Part shown: positions 52,978-61,814 of the stretch, one piece after another
How the letters are laid out: each line of letters opens with the position of its first letter
How positions within the stretch are numbered: position 1 is the stretch's first letter
Assembly (NCBI RefSeq): GCF_031846415.1
Contig: NZ_JAVRHT010000017.1
Coordinates: forward strand, 21,399 to 85,398
Length of the DNA: 64,000 nucleotides
DNA from: Rubrivirga litoralis
GTDB lineage: Bacteria; Bacteroidota; Rhodothermia; Rhodothermales; Rubricoccaceae
Reading direction: 5' to 3'
Made by a program: the position numbers and the translations under genes
Notes under the pieces: generated by a model
Told to the model about the DNA's origin: nothing
The model's database searches: none
Seen by the model: the letters and a program-made list of their open reading frames with translations, nothing else

Positions 52978-54681
52978 TCAGGCGTCGCCGAAGACCTCGG
53001 CGAACTCCGCCCGCTGCGCCTCCCCGCCCAGCATCAGGAGCTCCGCGCCCGGCGCGAGCACGGTGTCGGCCGAGAGGTCCGTCGCGGCCTCGTCGCCGTG
53101 GTGAAGCGCGATCACGCTCAGCCCCGTCCGCGCCCCGATCTCCGTCTGGGCCAGCGTCTTGCCGCGGAGCGACCGGGGCACCGGGACCGAGAACAGGTCG
53201 ACGTCCTCGCCCAGCACCACGAGCTCGCGGCCCTTGAGCACCGAGAGGACGGCGCGGGTCCCCAGCGTCGCGTAGCTGAGCACGAAGTCGGCCCCGGCCC
53301 GGTGGATGGACTCGAGGTTCCGGTCGTACGTGATCCGGCTGACGATGCGGAGGTCCGGGTTCAGCTTCCGGCAGTACGACGCGAGGTAGATGTTCATCGC
53401 GTCGTCGTTGGTCGTGAGCAGGACCGACGGGGCCTCCAGGATGCCGGCCTCGCAGAGCCGGTCGTAGTCGGCCGCGTCGCCGGCGACGACGCGGCCGCAC
53501 TCGGGCGCCAGCCGCGCGCACAGCTCGGGCTCGCGCTCGACGAGGTTGACCGGCACCCCGCGCCGCCGGAGCGACCGGACCGCCGCCGCCCCGACGCGGC
53601 CCCCGCCGATGACGACGACGGGGTTCGGGTTCACGCTGTAGATGACGAGGAGGTCGTCGAGGGCCTCGAACTGGGCCTCGGTCCCGATCACGGCCAGCAC
53701 GCTCGCGTCCGTGAGCGGCGTCTCGGGCCGGGCGGGGTGGAGGTGCCCGCGCTCCCAGACCCCGACGATGCTCACGCCCGAGACCTCGCGGAGCCGGGTC
53801 TCCCGGACCGTCCGGTTCGCGAGCGGCGTCCGGTGGACCGGGAGCTCGGCGACGAGGAGGTCCTCGTAGTGGCCGATGGGGTGCGACCGGGCGTGGAGCG
53901 CGTTGACCCGGCTCGCGAGCTGCTCGCCCAGCCACTGCTTGAGCGGGAGGACGTGCGTGGCCCCGCTCAGTTCGAGCACGTCGACCGACTCCTGCGCGCT
54001 CGCGATCGCGACGACCGGCTCGTCGGGGGCCACTTCCCGGACCGTCAGGATGATGTTCGTGTTGACGGTGTCCTCGCGGTTGGCGAGGACGAGGCGGGCG
54101 CGGTCGAGCGCGAGCGCCTCGTACGTCGCCCGGCTGTCCACCCCGCCCGCGACCACGGAGACCCCGTCGAGGTAGAGCTCGGCGGCCGTCGTCGGGTCCT
54201 CTTCGAGGACGACGTACGGGACGCCCTCGCCCTCCAGCCGCCGGATGAGCCCAGGCGTGATGGAGTCGTAGGCGCAGATCACGACGTGCCCTGCCAGCCC
54301 CGGCGGCACGCGGCGCGGCGCCCGCATCTGGACCTGCGACTCCAGCCACGGCGCGTAGAAAAAGCGGATGAACGCGAACGGGAGGACGATGAGCAGCAGC
54401 AGGATCCCCGAGACGAGCACGAGGATGCTGAACAGGCGCCCCAGGTCGCTCTCGAACGTGATGTCGCCGAACCCGAGCGTGCTCATCACGGTCAGCGTCC
54501 AGTAAAACCCCGTGACCCACGAGTGCTCCTCGCCCTCGTGGAGCATGACGAAGTGGAACGTGATGGCGAAGACCACAACGACGGCGGCCACGAACGCGAC
54601 CACCTTCATCAGCGACCGGACGTTGCGGCGGACCGACGTGTCGCGGAGGAAGTAGGAGAGGTGGGCGCCGACGGTCTTCAT
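52978..54681 (-). CDS. Potassium channel protein with two RCK/TrkA domains
   Basis: Two-helix K+ channel of 567 residues. TM1 is near 26-46, the pore and selectivity filter TLGFGD near residue 68, and TM2 near 83-107. Two TrkA-N units follow (HVVICAYDSITPGLIRRL and PVVVIGGGRVGAAAVRSL), each with a TrkA-C half. This duplicated RCK layout matches MthK/Kch-like gated channels, though two full RCK units per chain is the longer form. It is next to a permease that also ends in a TrkA-C domain. Confidence 0.93.
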   Translation of the reverse strand: MKTVGAHLSYFLRDTSVRRNVRSLMKVVAFVAAVVVVFAITFHFVMLHEGEEHSWVTGFYWTLTVMSTLGFGDITFESDLGRLFSILVLVSGILLLLIVLPFAFIRFFYAPWLESQVQMRAPRRVPPGLAGHVVICAYDSITPGLIRRLEGEGVPYVVLEEDPTTAAELYLDGVSVVAGGVDSRATYEALALDRARLVLANREDTVNTNIILTVREVAPDEPVVAIASAQESVDVLELSGATHVLPLKQWLGEQLASRVNALHARSHPIGHYEDLLVAELPVHRTPLANRTVRETRLREVSGVSIVGVWERGHLHPARPETPLTDASVLAVIGTEAQFEALDDLLVIYSVNPNPVVVIGGGRVGAAAVRSLRRRGVPVNLVEREPELCARLAPECGRVVAGDAADYDRLCEAGILEAPSVLLTTNDDAMNIYLASYCRKLNPDLRIVSRITYDRNLESIHRAGADFVLSYATLGTRAVLSVLKGRELVVLGEDVDLFSVPVPRSLRGKTLAQTEIGARTGLSVIALHHGDEAATDLSADTVLAPGAELLMLGGEAQRAEFAEVFGDA

Positions 54682-54709
54682 GCGTACCGGCTCGGGGGCT
54701 GCGGTGGGG

Positions 54710-54736
54710 CCGCCCCGCCCGGATCGGGCGGGGCGG
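54710..54736 (-). terminator. Inverted-word hairpin after permease fusion gene
   Basis: Perfect 11-base arms CCGCCCCGCCC / GGGCGGGGCGG with a five-base loop. It lies downstream of the minus-strand permease and before the channel gene. Confidence 0.55.
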
Positions 54737-54802
54737 GAAACGGCGGGTCGCCCCGGTGACAGGGCGCGCCACCCCGCCCGAGGGCGGCCGGGGGCGGGGC
54801 GG

Positions 54803-56938
54803 CTAGGGCGCGGCCGGGGCGGGGCGGTACGCGTCGGCGAGCGCGCGGATGCCGGCGGCCTCGCCGATGACCGTCAGCCGGTCGCCCGCTTCGAGGACCG
54901 TCGAGCCGCCGGGGACGGCGATCTGGCCCTCGCGGTGGACGAGCGCGACGAGCACGCCCGGCGGCAACGTCACGTCCTTTAGCGCCCGCCCGACGAGCTC
55001 GGCCGTCGGCCCTGCGGGGTCGACGGTGAGGCCGAGGTAGCGGTCGTTCTGGATGAGGACCTCCTTCAGGTCCTGCTCGGTCGCCGCGCGGCGCCACTCG
55101 CGCAGGAACGGCTCCTCGTCGATCCGGCTCGCGATGTTAGCGAGTGTTCGGAGGTGGCGGCCCGGGGGCTCCTCGGGGCTCAGCAGGAAGAACGCAGCGT
55201 AGACCCGCTCGTCGGCGTCGGGCCGCGCGTCGCCCGTCGTGTCGACGGACACGACGAGCCCGGGCCGGCTCCGCACCATGACCAGCTCGGGCCGGTCGAC
55301 CTCGGGGAGCCGGAGGTGCGGGAGCGCCGCCCCGCCCGAGACCGGCGTCGAGCCCGTGCGCGAGCCGTCGAGGAAGCCCTGCACGATCCGGGCCGGCGAG
55401 AGCCGCGCGCGGTCGGCCAGGAGGACCGCCGCGTCGTGGGCCACGTCCTCGAACGACCGCTCCTCGTCGAGGTCGACGACGGCCGCGCGCGTGACGAGGT
55501 GCTCGAACGGGGTCTCGTCGGCCAGCCCCTTCTCCTTCAGGATCGTGCGGAGCTCGCCGTCGAGCCCCTCGTAGCGGCGCTGCCCGAGCCGCGCGAACAG
55601 GTGGTAGATGGCCCCCTCGCGCACGACCTCGGCGTTCGGACGGACGTACCGGACGTACCACGCGATGCCCACGAGCACGACGGCCAGCGACAGCTCGATC
55701 GCGAGCAGCCCCAGCTCGGCAATGAGGAAGATCGGGGCCACGACCCCCACGATCTGGACGTAGGGGTAGAGCGGGCTCCGGTAGCCCGGCACGTAGCTCG
55801 GGATCCGCGACTCCCGCATCACGATCACGGCCACGTTGAGGAGCCCGAAGACGAGAAGCTGGAAGGCGCTCGCGAGCTTGGCGATCCCCTCGACGTCGAG
55901 GGCCACGATGACGAAGATCATGAGCACCGACGTGAGTACGATGGCGGGGACCGGCGTCCCGAACCGCCCGAGCGTGGCCAGCCGCGGCGTGACGAGGTGG
56001 TCGCGGGCCATCGCGAGCGGGTACCGGCTGGCCGCGAGGATGCCCGCGTTCCCGGTCGAGGCGAACGCCGCGATCGCGGCGATCACGATCAAGAGGAGCC
56101 CCCAGCGACCGGGGAGCCAGTCGAAAAAGGCCTCGGCCGCCGTCGCGACGGGCGTTAGGTCGCTCCTGAGCTCGGACGGCTCGAGGACGGCGATCATGAT
56201 GAACACGCCGACGCAGTAGATGGCCGTCGCCGTCGCGAGCGAGAGGAACATCCCGAGCGGGAGGTTCCGGTCGGGGTCCTGGACCTCCTCGGCGACCGAC
56301 GCCACCTTCGTGAGCCCGGCGTACGACACGAACACGAGCCCGATCGTCGCGAGCAGCCCCTCGGCCCCGAACGGGAGGAACGGCGTGAACTGCCGCGACA
56401 CCTCCGCCCCGCCCAGATCCACGACCGCGCCGATCCCCTGGACCACGAAGAACGAGAGGACCACGACGAGGATGGTCACGAAGACGCGCTGGAGCCCGCT
56501 GGTCTCTTTGGCCCCGAAGATGTTGAGGAGCGCGAACGCGACCGTCAGCCCCACGGCGAGCGCCTTGATGGGGATGTCCTCGACGAAAAAGACGAGGTAG
56601 GCCCCCATGCCGACGAGCGCGAACGCGCTCTTGAGGATGAGCGCGAGCCACGTCCCCAGCCCGCCGACGGTCCCGGCGAGCGGCCCCAGGCTCCGGTCGA
56701 GGAAGTAGTACGCCCCGCCCGCGCGCGGCATAGCCGTCGACAGCTCGGCGACGGAGAACATGGCGGGCAGGATGAGGACCCCGGCCAGGAAGTACGCGAG
56801 CACCGTCGCCGGTCCGGCCTTGGCCGTCGCGAGTCCGGGGAGCAGGAAGAACCCGGAGCTGAACATGGCCCCGGTGCTGATCGCGTAGACGTCGAACAGC
56901 GTGAGCGTCTTTTTGAGGCGGGCGGGCTCCGTGGACAC
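54803..56938 (-). CDS. APC-family amino-acid permease fused to PTS EIIA-like and TrkA-C domains
   Basis: A 711-residue protein. The N-terminal 450 residues are an APC transporter with twelve helices (VYAISTGAMFSSGFFLLPG, FSVAELSTAMPRAGGAYYFLDR). A PTS EIIA type 2-like domain follows (about 485-620), with the phosphohistidine motif GAALPHLRL near 539 and SRIDEEPFLREW. The last 75 residues are TrkA-C (LPPGVLVALVHREGQ, STVLEAGDRLTVIG). GTG 56936-56938 starts the first cytoplasmic helix and follows CCACCCCGCCCCT. Confidence 0.87.
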   Translation of the reverse strand: MSTEPARLKKTLTLFDVYAISTGAMFSSGFFLLPGLATAKAGPATVLAYFLAGVLILPAMFSVAELSTAMPRAGGAYYFLDRSLGPLAGTVGGLGTWLALILKSAFALVGMGAYLVFFVEDIPIKALAVGLTVAFALLNIFGAKETSGLQRVFVTILVVVLSFFVVQGIGAVVDLGGAEVSRQFTPFLPFGAEGLLATIGLVFVSYAGLTKVASVAEEVQDPDRNLPLGMFLSLATATAIYCVGVFIMIAVLEPSELRSDLTPVATAAEAFFDWLPGRWGLLLIVIAAIAAFASTGNAGILAASRYPLAMARDHLVTPRLATLGRFGTPVPAIVLTSVLMIFVIVALDVEGIAKLASAFQLLVFGLLNVAVIVMRESRIPSYVPGYRSPLYPYVQIVGVVAPIFLIAELGLLAIELSLAVVLVGIAWYVRYVRPNAEVVREGAIYHLFARLGQRRYEGLDGELRTILKEKGLADETPFEHLVTRAAVVDLDEERSFEDVAHDAAVLLADRARLSPARIVQGFLDGSRTGSTPVSGGAALPHLRLPEVDRPELVMVRSRPGLVVSVDTTGDARPDADERVYAAFFLLSPEEPPGRHLRTLANIASRIDEEPFLREWRRAATEQDLKEVLIQNDRYLGLTVDPAGPTAELVGRALKDVTLPPGVLVALVHREGQIAVPGGSTVLEAGDRLTVIGEAAGIRALADAYRPAPAAP

Positions 56939-57112
56939 AGGGGCGGGGTGGGCGAAGGCCGAACATACGGGATGGCCCGCCCGCCGCCCCGCCCCGGATC
57001 GCGCGGGCGGGGCGGGCGCCGAGGGCGGGGCGGAGCCGAGGGCGGGGCGGGCGCAGGCAACCACCCCGCCCGTGTTCAGCGGCTCCGGGCGGGGCGGTGC
57101 TGTGGGCGGGGC

Positions 57113-57161
57113 CAGTTCCCCTCCTGGACAGGAGGGGCTAGGGGTGGTGGACCGGGCGAGC
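57113..57161. repeat. Left 49-bp inverted repeat of DUF559 unit
   Basis: Exact reverse complement of 57583-57631. It contains an internal palindrome, CCCCTCCTGGACAGGAGGGG, at 57118-57137. It lies in the gap upstream of the permease gene. Confidence 0.95.
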
Positions 57162-57219
57162 GCCCGGCCCTACGCCAGCCCAGGCGTATCGTCGTGGGAG
57201 ACGCCAACCACGGCACCCA

Positions 57220-57606
57220 ATGGAGCGACAGCACAACAGGCCACGGCTAAAACCTGTCCGCCAGGATCTCCGAAACCATGCGACGCCTGCCGAACGAGCT
57301 CTGTGGCAGATGATTAAGGGGCGGCAACTGGAAGGGCGCAAGTTCCGTCGCCAGCACAGCGTCGGACGTTACGTGCTGGACTTCTACTGCCCTGCCGAGG
57401 GCCTCGCCGTCGAACTGGACGGAGCTGTTCACGCCGACCCTGCCCGCGCGGAACATGACGCAGCACGCCAGCGGGCGCTGGAAGCGTGGGGTATGCGCGC
57501 CCTCCGGTTCGAGAACCACAAAATCCTCCAGACGCCTGACGCTGTGCTGGAAGCGATCGCCGAGGCATTTTCTCCTGGTGGTGCTCGCCCGGTCCACCAC
57601 CCCTAG
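57220..57606 (+). CDS. DUF559 (Vsr/PD-(D/E)XK-like) endonuclease
   Basis: A 128-residue predicted nuclease. The family core is complete: LRNHATPAERALWQMIKGRQ, KFRRQHSVGRYVLDFYCP and LAVELDGAVHADPARAEHDA, with the acidic residues and GxxxLRFEN-type ending (ALRFENHKIL). DUF559 proteins are restriction-endonuclease-like and usually of unknown target. The last dozen codons, including the stop, lie inside the right inverted repeat (SPGGARPVHHP). The gene lacks the GGGCGGGGCGG word present on both sides. Confidence 0.88.
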   Translation: MERQHNRPRLKPVRQDLRNHATPAERALWQMIKGRQLEGRKFRRQHSVGRYVLDFYCPAEGLAVELDGAVHADPARAEHDAARQRALEAWGMRALRFENHKILQTPDAVLEAIAEAFSPGGARPVHHP

Positions 57607-57631
57607 CCCCTCCTGTCCAGGAGGGGAACTG
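57583..57631. repeat. Right 49-bp inverted repeat of DUF559 unit
   Basis: Exact reverse complement of 57113-57161. It encodes the C-terminal residues and the TAG stop of the endonuclease and carries the same internal palindrome, which could act as its terminator. Confidence 0.95.
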
Positions 57632-57693
57632 AGCCGCCGCCCCGCCCCGCCCGCAGCGGGTACGAACGGGCGAGGCGGCGCGTACACTCCGGC

Positions 57694-60642
57694 ATGCCCA
57701 TCGACGCCGCCCGCCTGGAGGACTTTGCCGCCGCCGTCCGCCCCCGGATCGCGGGCAGCCTCCGTCTCGACGCCCTCAGCCGAGCGCTCTACGCCACCGA
57801 CGCCTCGCTCTACCGCGAGCCCCCGCTCGGCGTCCTCGTGCCCCGCCACGCCGACGACGTCCAGGCGGCGCTGGAGGAGGCGGGGCGGTTCGGAGTCCCG
57901 GTCGTCGCGCGCGGGTCGGGCTCCAGCCTCGCCGGGAGCGCCGTCTCGGCCGGGCTCGTGGTCGACACGACCAAGCACCTCCGCGAGATCGTGGCGCTCG
58001 ACGCCGAGGCGCGGACGGCGACCGTCCAGCCGGGCGTGGTCCTGGACGACCTCAACGCGGCGGCGCGCGCGCACGGCCTCCAGGTCGGGCCGGACCCGGC
58101 GTCGTCGAACCGGGCCACGATCGGCGGCATGCTGGGCACGAACGCGACCGGCACGCACTCCATCCAGTACGGCTCGGTCGTGGACTGGACCGAGTCGGCG
58201 CGGGCGCTCCTGGCCGACGGCACGCCGGTCTCGTTCGCCCCGCTCTCGCCCGAGGCGTGGGCGGCGAAAATGCGCGCGGGCGGGGCGGAGGGCGAGGTGT
58301 ACCGGCGCCTCGACGCGCTCCTGAAGGTCCACGAGCAGGCCGTCCGCCGCGACACGCCGGAGCACTGGCGCCGCGCCGGCGGCTACCGCCTGGAGCGGAT
58401 GTTCGAGGCGCCCGAAGTCGACCGCGGGCCGGGGCGACCGTGGAACGGCACGCGCAACGTCGCCGCCCTCCTCGCCGGCAGCGAGGGGACGCTCGGGATC
58501 GCAACCGAGATCACGCTGGGGCTCGTCGAGCGGCCGACGCACGCGGTCCTGGGCGTCGTCCACTACGCCACGCGGCGCGAGGCGCTCGAAGCCGTCGAGG
58601 GCATTTTGGAGACCGGCCCCACGGCCGTCGAGCTGTTCGACCGGATCGCGCTGGAGCGGGCGCTGAACGTGACCGAGTACGCCCCGAAGCTCCACTTCGT
58701 CCAGCGGAACGCGGACGGGAGCCTGCCGGCGGCGCTCCTCATCGTCGAGTACAGCGGCGGCTCGGATGCCGAGACGCGCGACGGGCTCGACCGCCTGCGC
58801 CGGCACTTGGGGGGCGGGGCGGTGATCACCGAGGCCTTGGAGGACGCGCACATGGCCGACGTCTACGCCGTGCGCAAGGTGGGGCTGGGGCTGGCGATGA
58901 GCGCGCGGCTGCCGGTCCAGGCCGCGGCGATCGTCGAGGACGCGGCCGTCCCGGTCCGCCACCTGCCGGCCTACATCCGCGAGATGGAAGAGGCCATGTC
59001 GGCCGAGAACGTCGACGCGGTCGTCTACGCGCACGCGAGCGCCGGCTGCCTCCACGTGCGCCCGTTCCTGGACCTCCGCCGCCCCGCCCAGGTCGAGGCG
59101 CTGGAGGCGATCGCGCGGGCGTCGATGACGCTCGCCAAAAAGTACGGCGGCGTCATCGCGTCGGAGCACGGCGACGGCCGCGCGCGCGGCGCGCTCGCCG
59201 AGGACTTCTACACGCCGGCCCTCTACGCGGCCTACCAGGCGACCAAGCGCGCGTTCGACCCCGACGGCCGCCTCAACCCGGGCAAGATCGTCGACGTGCC
59301 ACCGCTGACCGAGGCGCTGCGGATGGGGCCGGACTACCACCCCGCCCGCGTCGAGACCGGCCTCGCGTTCCACGACCCGCGCGGCGTCGACGCCGGGTTC
59401 GCGTCGGCCGTCGAGGCGTGCAACGGGTCGGCCGTGTGCCGGAAGATCGGGGCGGGGACGATGTGCCCGCCGTTCATGGTCACGCGCGAGGAGAAGGACT
59501 CGACGCGCGGCCGCGCGAACGCCTTGCGCGAAGCGCTGACCGGCGACCTCGGCCGCCTGACCGGCCCCGAGGTCGCCGAGGCGCTCGACCTGTGCGTGTC
59601 GTGCAAGGCGTGCAAGTCCGAGTGCCCGGCGTCGGTGGACATGGCGGCGCTGAAGACGGCGTGGCAAGAGCAGAAGTGGAAGGAAGAGCGGCCCGGCGCG
59701 CGGACGCGCCTGTTCGCGCACCTCCCCGTCCTCGCGCGGCGCCTGGCCGGCCCGCTCGCGCACGTCGTCAACCGCGCGAACGCGAGCCCGCTGGCCCGCC
59801 CCGCCCTCGACCGGCTCGGGATCGCGCGCGAGCGGCCGCTGCCGTCGTTCGCCACGCGCCCGTTCTCGGCCGCGCGCGACCGCCCCGCCCCCGACGGCTC
59901 GCTCGGAGCGGACCCCGACGCCCCGCGCGTGGCCCTCTACGTCGACACGTTCGGGCGCTTCCAGGAGCCCGAGATCCCGCGCGCCGCGCTCCGCGTGCTC
60001 CAGGCCGCCGGCGCGCGCGTCGAGGTGCCGGCCTACCGCTGCTGCGGGCGGACGTACCTGTCGAAGGGGTTCGTCCCGCACGCGACGCGCCTCGCCCGGC
60101 GCCTGGTCGAGACCTACGCGCCCTACGCCGAGGGCGGGGTGGCGATCGTCGGCCTGGAGCCGTCGTGCGTCCTGACGCTCCGCGACGAGATCCCGCGGCT
60201 CCTCCAAGACGACCCGCGCGCCGCCGCCGTGGCAGCCGCGGCCATGACCTTCGAGGAGTGGTGCGCGGCGCACGCCGACCGCCTCGGCGCGCTCGACTGG
60301 CAGACGGCGGGCGGGGCGGCCGACGCGGCGCTCGTCCACGGCCACTGCCACCAGAAGGCGCTCTCGTCGATGGGCGCGAGCCGCGCGTGCCTCGGCGCCG
60401 CCGGCCTCGCCGTGACCGAGAGCGGGGCGGGGTGCTGCGGCGTTGCGGGCGCCTTCGGCTACGAGGCCGAGCACTACGCCGTCTCCGTCGCGATCGCCGA
60501 GGACCGGCTGGCCCCGGCCGTCCGCGCCGCCCCGCCCGAGGGCGTGGTCGTCGCGGCGGGGACGAGCTGCCGCGAGCAGATCGAGCACACCACGGGCCGC
60601 CGGGCGCTCCACCCCGCCCAGGCGCTCGCGGCGCGGCTGTAG
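57694..60642 (+). CDS. FAD/Fe-S D-2-hydroxyacid dehydrogenase, YdiJ-like
   Basis: A 982-residue fusion. The FAD-binding domain has VVARGSGSSLAGSAVS and the GGMLGTNATGTHS loop near 146; the FAD-linked C-terminal domain includes ASEHGDGRARG and FDPDGRLNPGKI. A ferredoxin-like segment has CVSCKACKSECP (about 634-645), preceded by CNGSAVCRK and TMCPPFM. The last 300 residues hold two CCG-type domains (RCCGRTYLSKG, GHCHQKAL, GAGCCGVAG). Homologues oxidise D-2-hydroxyglutarate or lactate and feed the quinone pool; the exact substrate is inferred. Confidence 0.9.
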   Translation: MPIDAARLEDFAAAVRPRIAGSLRLDALSRALYATDASLYREPPLGVLVPRHADDVQAALEEAGRFGVPVVARGSGSSLAGSAVSAGLVVDTTKHLREIVALDAEARTATVQPGVVLDDLNAAARAHGLQVGPDPASSNRATIGGMLGTNATGTHSIQYGSVVDWTESARALLADGTPVSFAPLSPEAWAAKMRAGGAEGEVYRRLDALLKVHEQAVRRDTPEHWRRAGGYRLERMFEAPEVDRGPGRPWNGTRNVAALLAGSEGTLGIATEITLGLVERPTHAVLGVVHYATRREALEAVEGILETGPTAVELFDRIALERALNVTEYAPKLHFVQRNADGSLPAALLIVEYSGGSDAETRDGLDRLRRHLGGGAVITEALEDAHMADVYAVRKVGLGLAMSARLPVQAAAIVEDAAVPVRHLPAYIREMEEAMSAENVDAVVYAHASAGCLHVRPFLDLRRPAQVEALEAIARASMTLAKKYGGVIASEHGDGRARGALAEDFYTPALYAAYQATKRAFDPDGRLNPGKIVDVPPLTEALRMGPDYHPARVETGLAFHDPRGVDAGFASAVEACNGSAVCRKIGAGTMCPPFMVTREEKDSTRGRANALREALTGDLGRLTGPEVAEALDLCVSCKACKSECPASVDMAALKTAWQEQKWKEERPGARTRLFAHLPVLARRLAGPLAHVVNRANASPLARPALDRLGIARERPLPSFATRPFSAARDRPAPDGSLGADPDAPRVALYVDTFGRFQEPEIPRAALRVLQAAGARVEVPAYRCCGRTYLSKGFVPHATRLARRLVETYAPYAEGGVAIVGLEPSCVLTLRDEIPRLLQDDPRAAAVAAAAMTFEEWCAAHADRLGALDWQTAGGAADAALVHGHCHQKALSSMGASRACLGAAGLAVTESGAGCCGVAGAFGYEAEHYAVSVAIAEDRLAPAVRAAPPEGVVVAAGTSCREQIEHTTGRRALHPAQALAARL

Positions 60643-60675
60643 GGCGGGGCGGCCTCGTAGCCGCGCCACCCCGCC
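60643..60675. terminator. Hairpin between convergent genes
   Basis: GGCGGGGCGG and CCACCCCGCC pair with one mismatch around a 13-base loop, immediately after the stop of the dehydrogenase. Confidence 0.4.
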
Positions 60676-60679
60676 CCGC

Positions 60680-61312
60680 TCAGTAGAGGAACGTGGTGAA
60701 GCCGGCCGAGAGGCCGTAGGTCGAGGAGTTGTCGTCGAACTCGAAGTCGAACGTCCGGTAGAACGCCTGGGCACGGAGGGCCACGTTCCGGGCGACGGGG
60801 ATCGAGACGCCGGCGCCCAGACCGCCGCCGACGTTGAAGTTGCTATTCGTCCCGCCGCCGAGGCCGATCTCGGGAGCAAAGCTGATGCCCTCCGTCGTCA
60901 CGCTCGACCGTTGGTAGGCCAGCGACACATCGGCCTCGACGAACGGGCGGATGCCGGGGCGCCCGCCCCCGACGTAGTAGGTCACGCTCGGGCCGACACC
61001 GAGCACGGTCGACGAGAACGTGGACTCCTGGAAGCCAGAGACGGTGTAGAAGGAGGACTCGGACCGTAGGTAGCTGAGCTGGAGGTCGACGCCCAGCGCG
61101 AGCCCGTCGGCCACGAACAGGCCGACGCGCGGGGCGACGGAGGCCGTGGTAAAGTCCCCCTGCCGCGCGAGCGACGCGGACCCGCCGAGCAGGCGGACGC
61201 CCCTCGCGGTCTGCGTCCACGTGGCCGGGTCGTCGGGGGCGGGGCGGGCGTCCGTCTGGGCGAGCGCGGGGGCGGCGAGGCCGAGGGCCAGGACCAGGGC
61301 GGGGAGGCGCAT
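60680..61312 (-). CDS. Outer-membrane beta-barrel protein
   Basis: A 210-residue exported protein. The signal peptide is ALVLALGLAAPALAQ. Alternating hydrophobic strands follow with aromatic girdles (SYLRSESSFYTVSGF, PSVTYYVGGGRPG, QAFYRTFDFEFDD), ending in an aromatic-terminated strand (GFTTFLY) as barrels do. It resembles eight-stranded OmpW/OmpX-size barrels. Function unknown. ATG 61310-61312 gives the signal peptide. Confidence 0.8.
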   Translation of the reverse strand: MRLPALVLALGLAAPALAQTDARPAPDDPATWTQTARGVRLLGGSASLARQGDFTTASVAPRVGLFVADGLALGVDLQLSYLRSESSFYTVSGFQESTFSSTVLGVGPSVTYYVGGGRPGIRPFVEADVSLAYQRSSVTTEGISFAPEIGLGGGTNSNFNVGGGLGAGVSIPVARNVALRAQAFYRTFDFEFDDNSSTYGLSAGFTTFLY

Positions 61313-61610
61313 GGGAGCAGGGCGGGGTAGAAGAGTCGCCAAGCTCTGGCCGCCCCGCCCACGTCCGCCGCCCCCAACGACGTGCCCTGGCGGCGCCGAC
61401 GCCGCATGGTGTCCGGCAGGGGACTCCTCCCCCGCCCCGCCCCCCGCCCCGCTCCACCCCGCCCCACGGACTCGGCCGACCCCGGCCGAGACCCGTCTGC
61501 CGAGCCGGAGACCGACGGAGACATGACGGCTTGGTGAATCCGCCGCGTTGAGCGCAGCCCGTCGGCGGTCGATACGTCTACGGGCACGCTCGCCCCCCCG
61601 CCCCGCCTCC
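61313..61610. other. Divergent gap with GC-rich words
   Basis: About 298 bases between the barrel gene and a small plus-strand gene. It contains several CCGCCCCGCCC copies and no recognisable gene or -7 element. Confidence 0.5.
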
Positions 61611-61733
61611 ATGTCCGCTCCGCGTCCCCCCGCCCCGCCCACCGAACCCATCGCCTGGAAGCAGGTGGCGTCGCTCGCGCTCATCGTCGCCGGCGTGTGG
61701 GCGCCGCTCGCGCTCGCGCTGCTCCTGGCGTAG
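61611..61733 (+). CDS. Small single-pass membrane protein (40 aa)
   Basis: A short Pro-rich N-terminus (SAPRPPAPPTEPIAWKQ) is followed by one helix (VASLALIVAGVWAPLALALLLA) that runs to the C-terminus. ATG 61611 is preceded by CCGCCCCGCC, the same context as most annotated starts. Tail-anchored layout. No family recognised. The frame also continues upstream to 61548. Confidence 0.5.
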   Translation: MSAPRPPAPPTEPIAWKQVASLALIVAGVWAPLALALLLA

Positions 61734-61814
61734 AGGCCTGGTCGGGGGGATCAGCGCGCGGGCGGGGCGGTAGGGGACGCCCCTCACCACCCCGCCCTCT
61801 GGGTCCGCTCTGCT

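Larger units (their letters stand above)
57113..57631 (+). mobile_element. Possible small mobile unit: DUF559 gene between perfect inverted repeats
   Basis: A 519-base segment delimited by identical 49-base terminal inverted repeats and holding one endonuclease-like gene. No transposase and no obvious target-site duplication are visible. Mobility is inferred from symmetry and from the difference in base composition from the flanks. Confidence 0.5.

Noticed and set aside
56990..57112. Clustered GC-rich words as a possible CRISPR or iteron array
   Set aside because: Copies are short, irregularly spaced and in mixed phase, without unique spacers of constant length.
57113..57631. Classical insertion sequence
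   Set aside because: There is no transposase and no clear target-site duplication; only the terminal symmetry supports mobility, so it is listed as a possible mobile unit.
57247..60879. 1210-codon minus-strand frame opposite the YdiJ-like dehydrogenase
   Set aside because: No recognisable domains and Arg-rich composition; the plus-strand product has complete FAD and Fe-S motifs.
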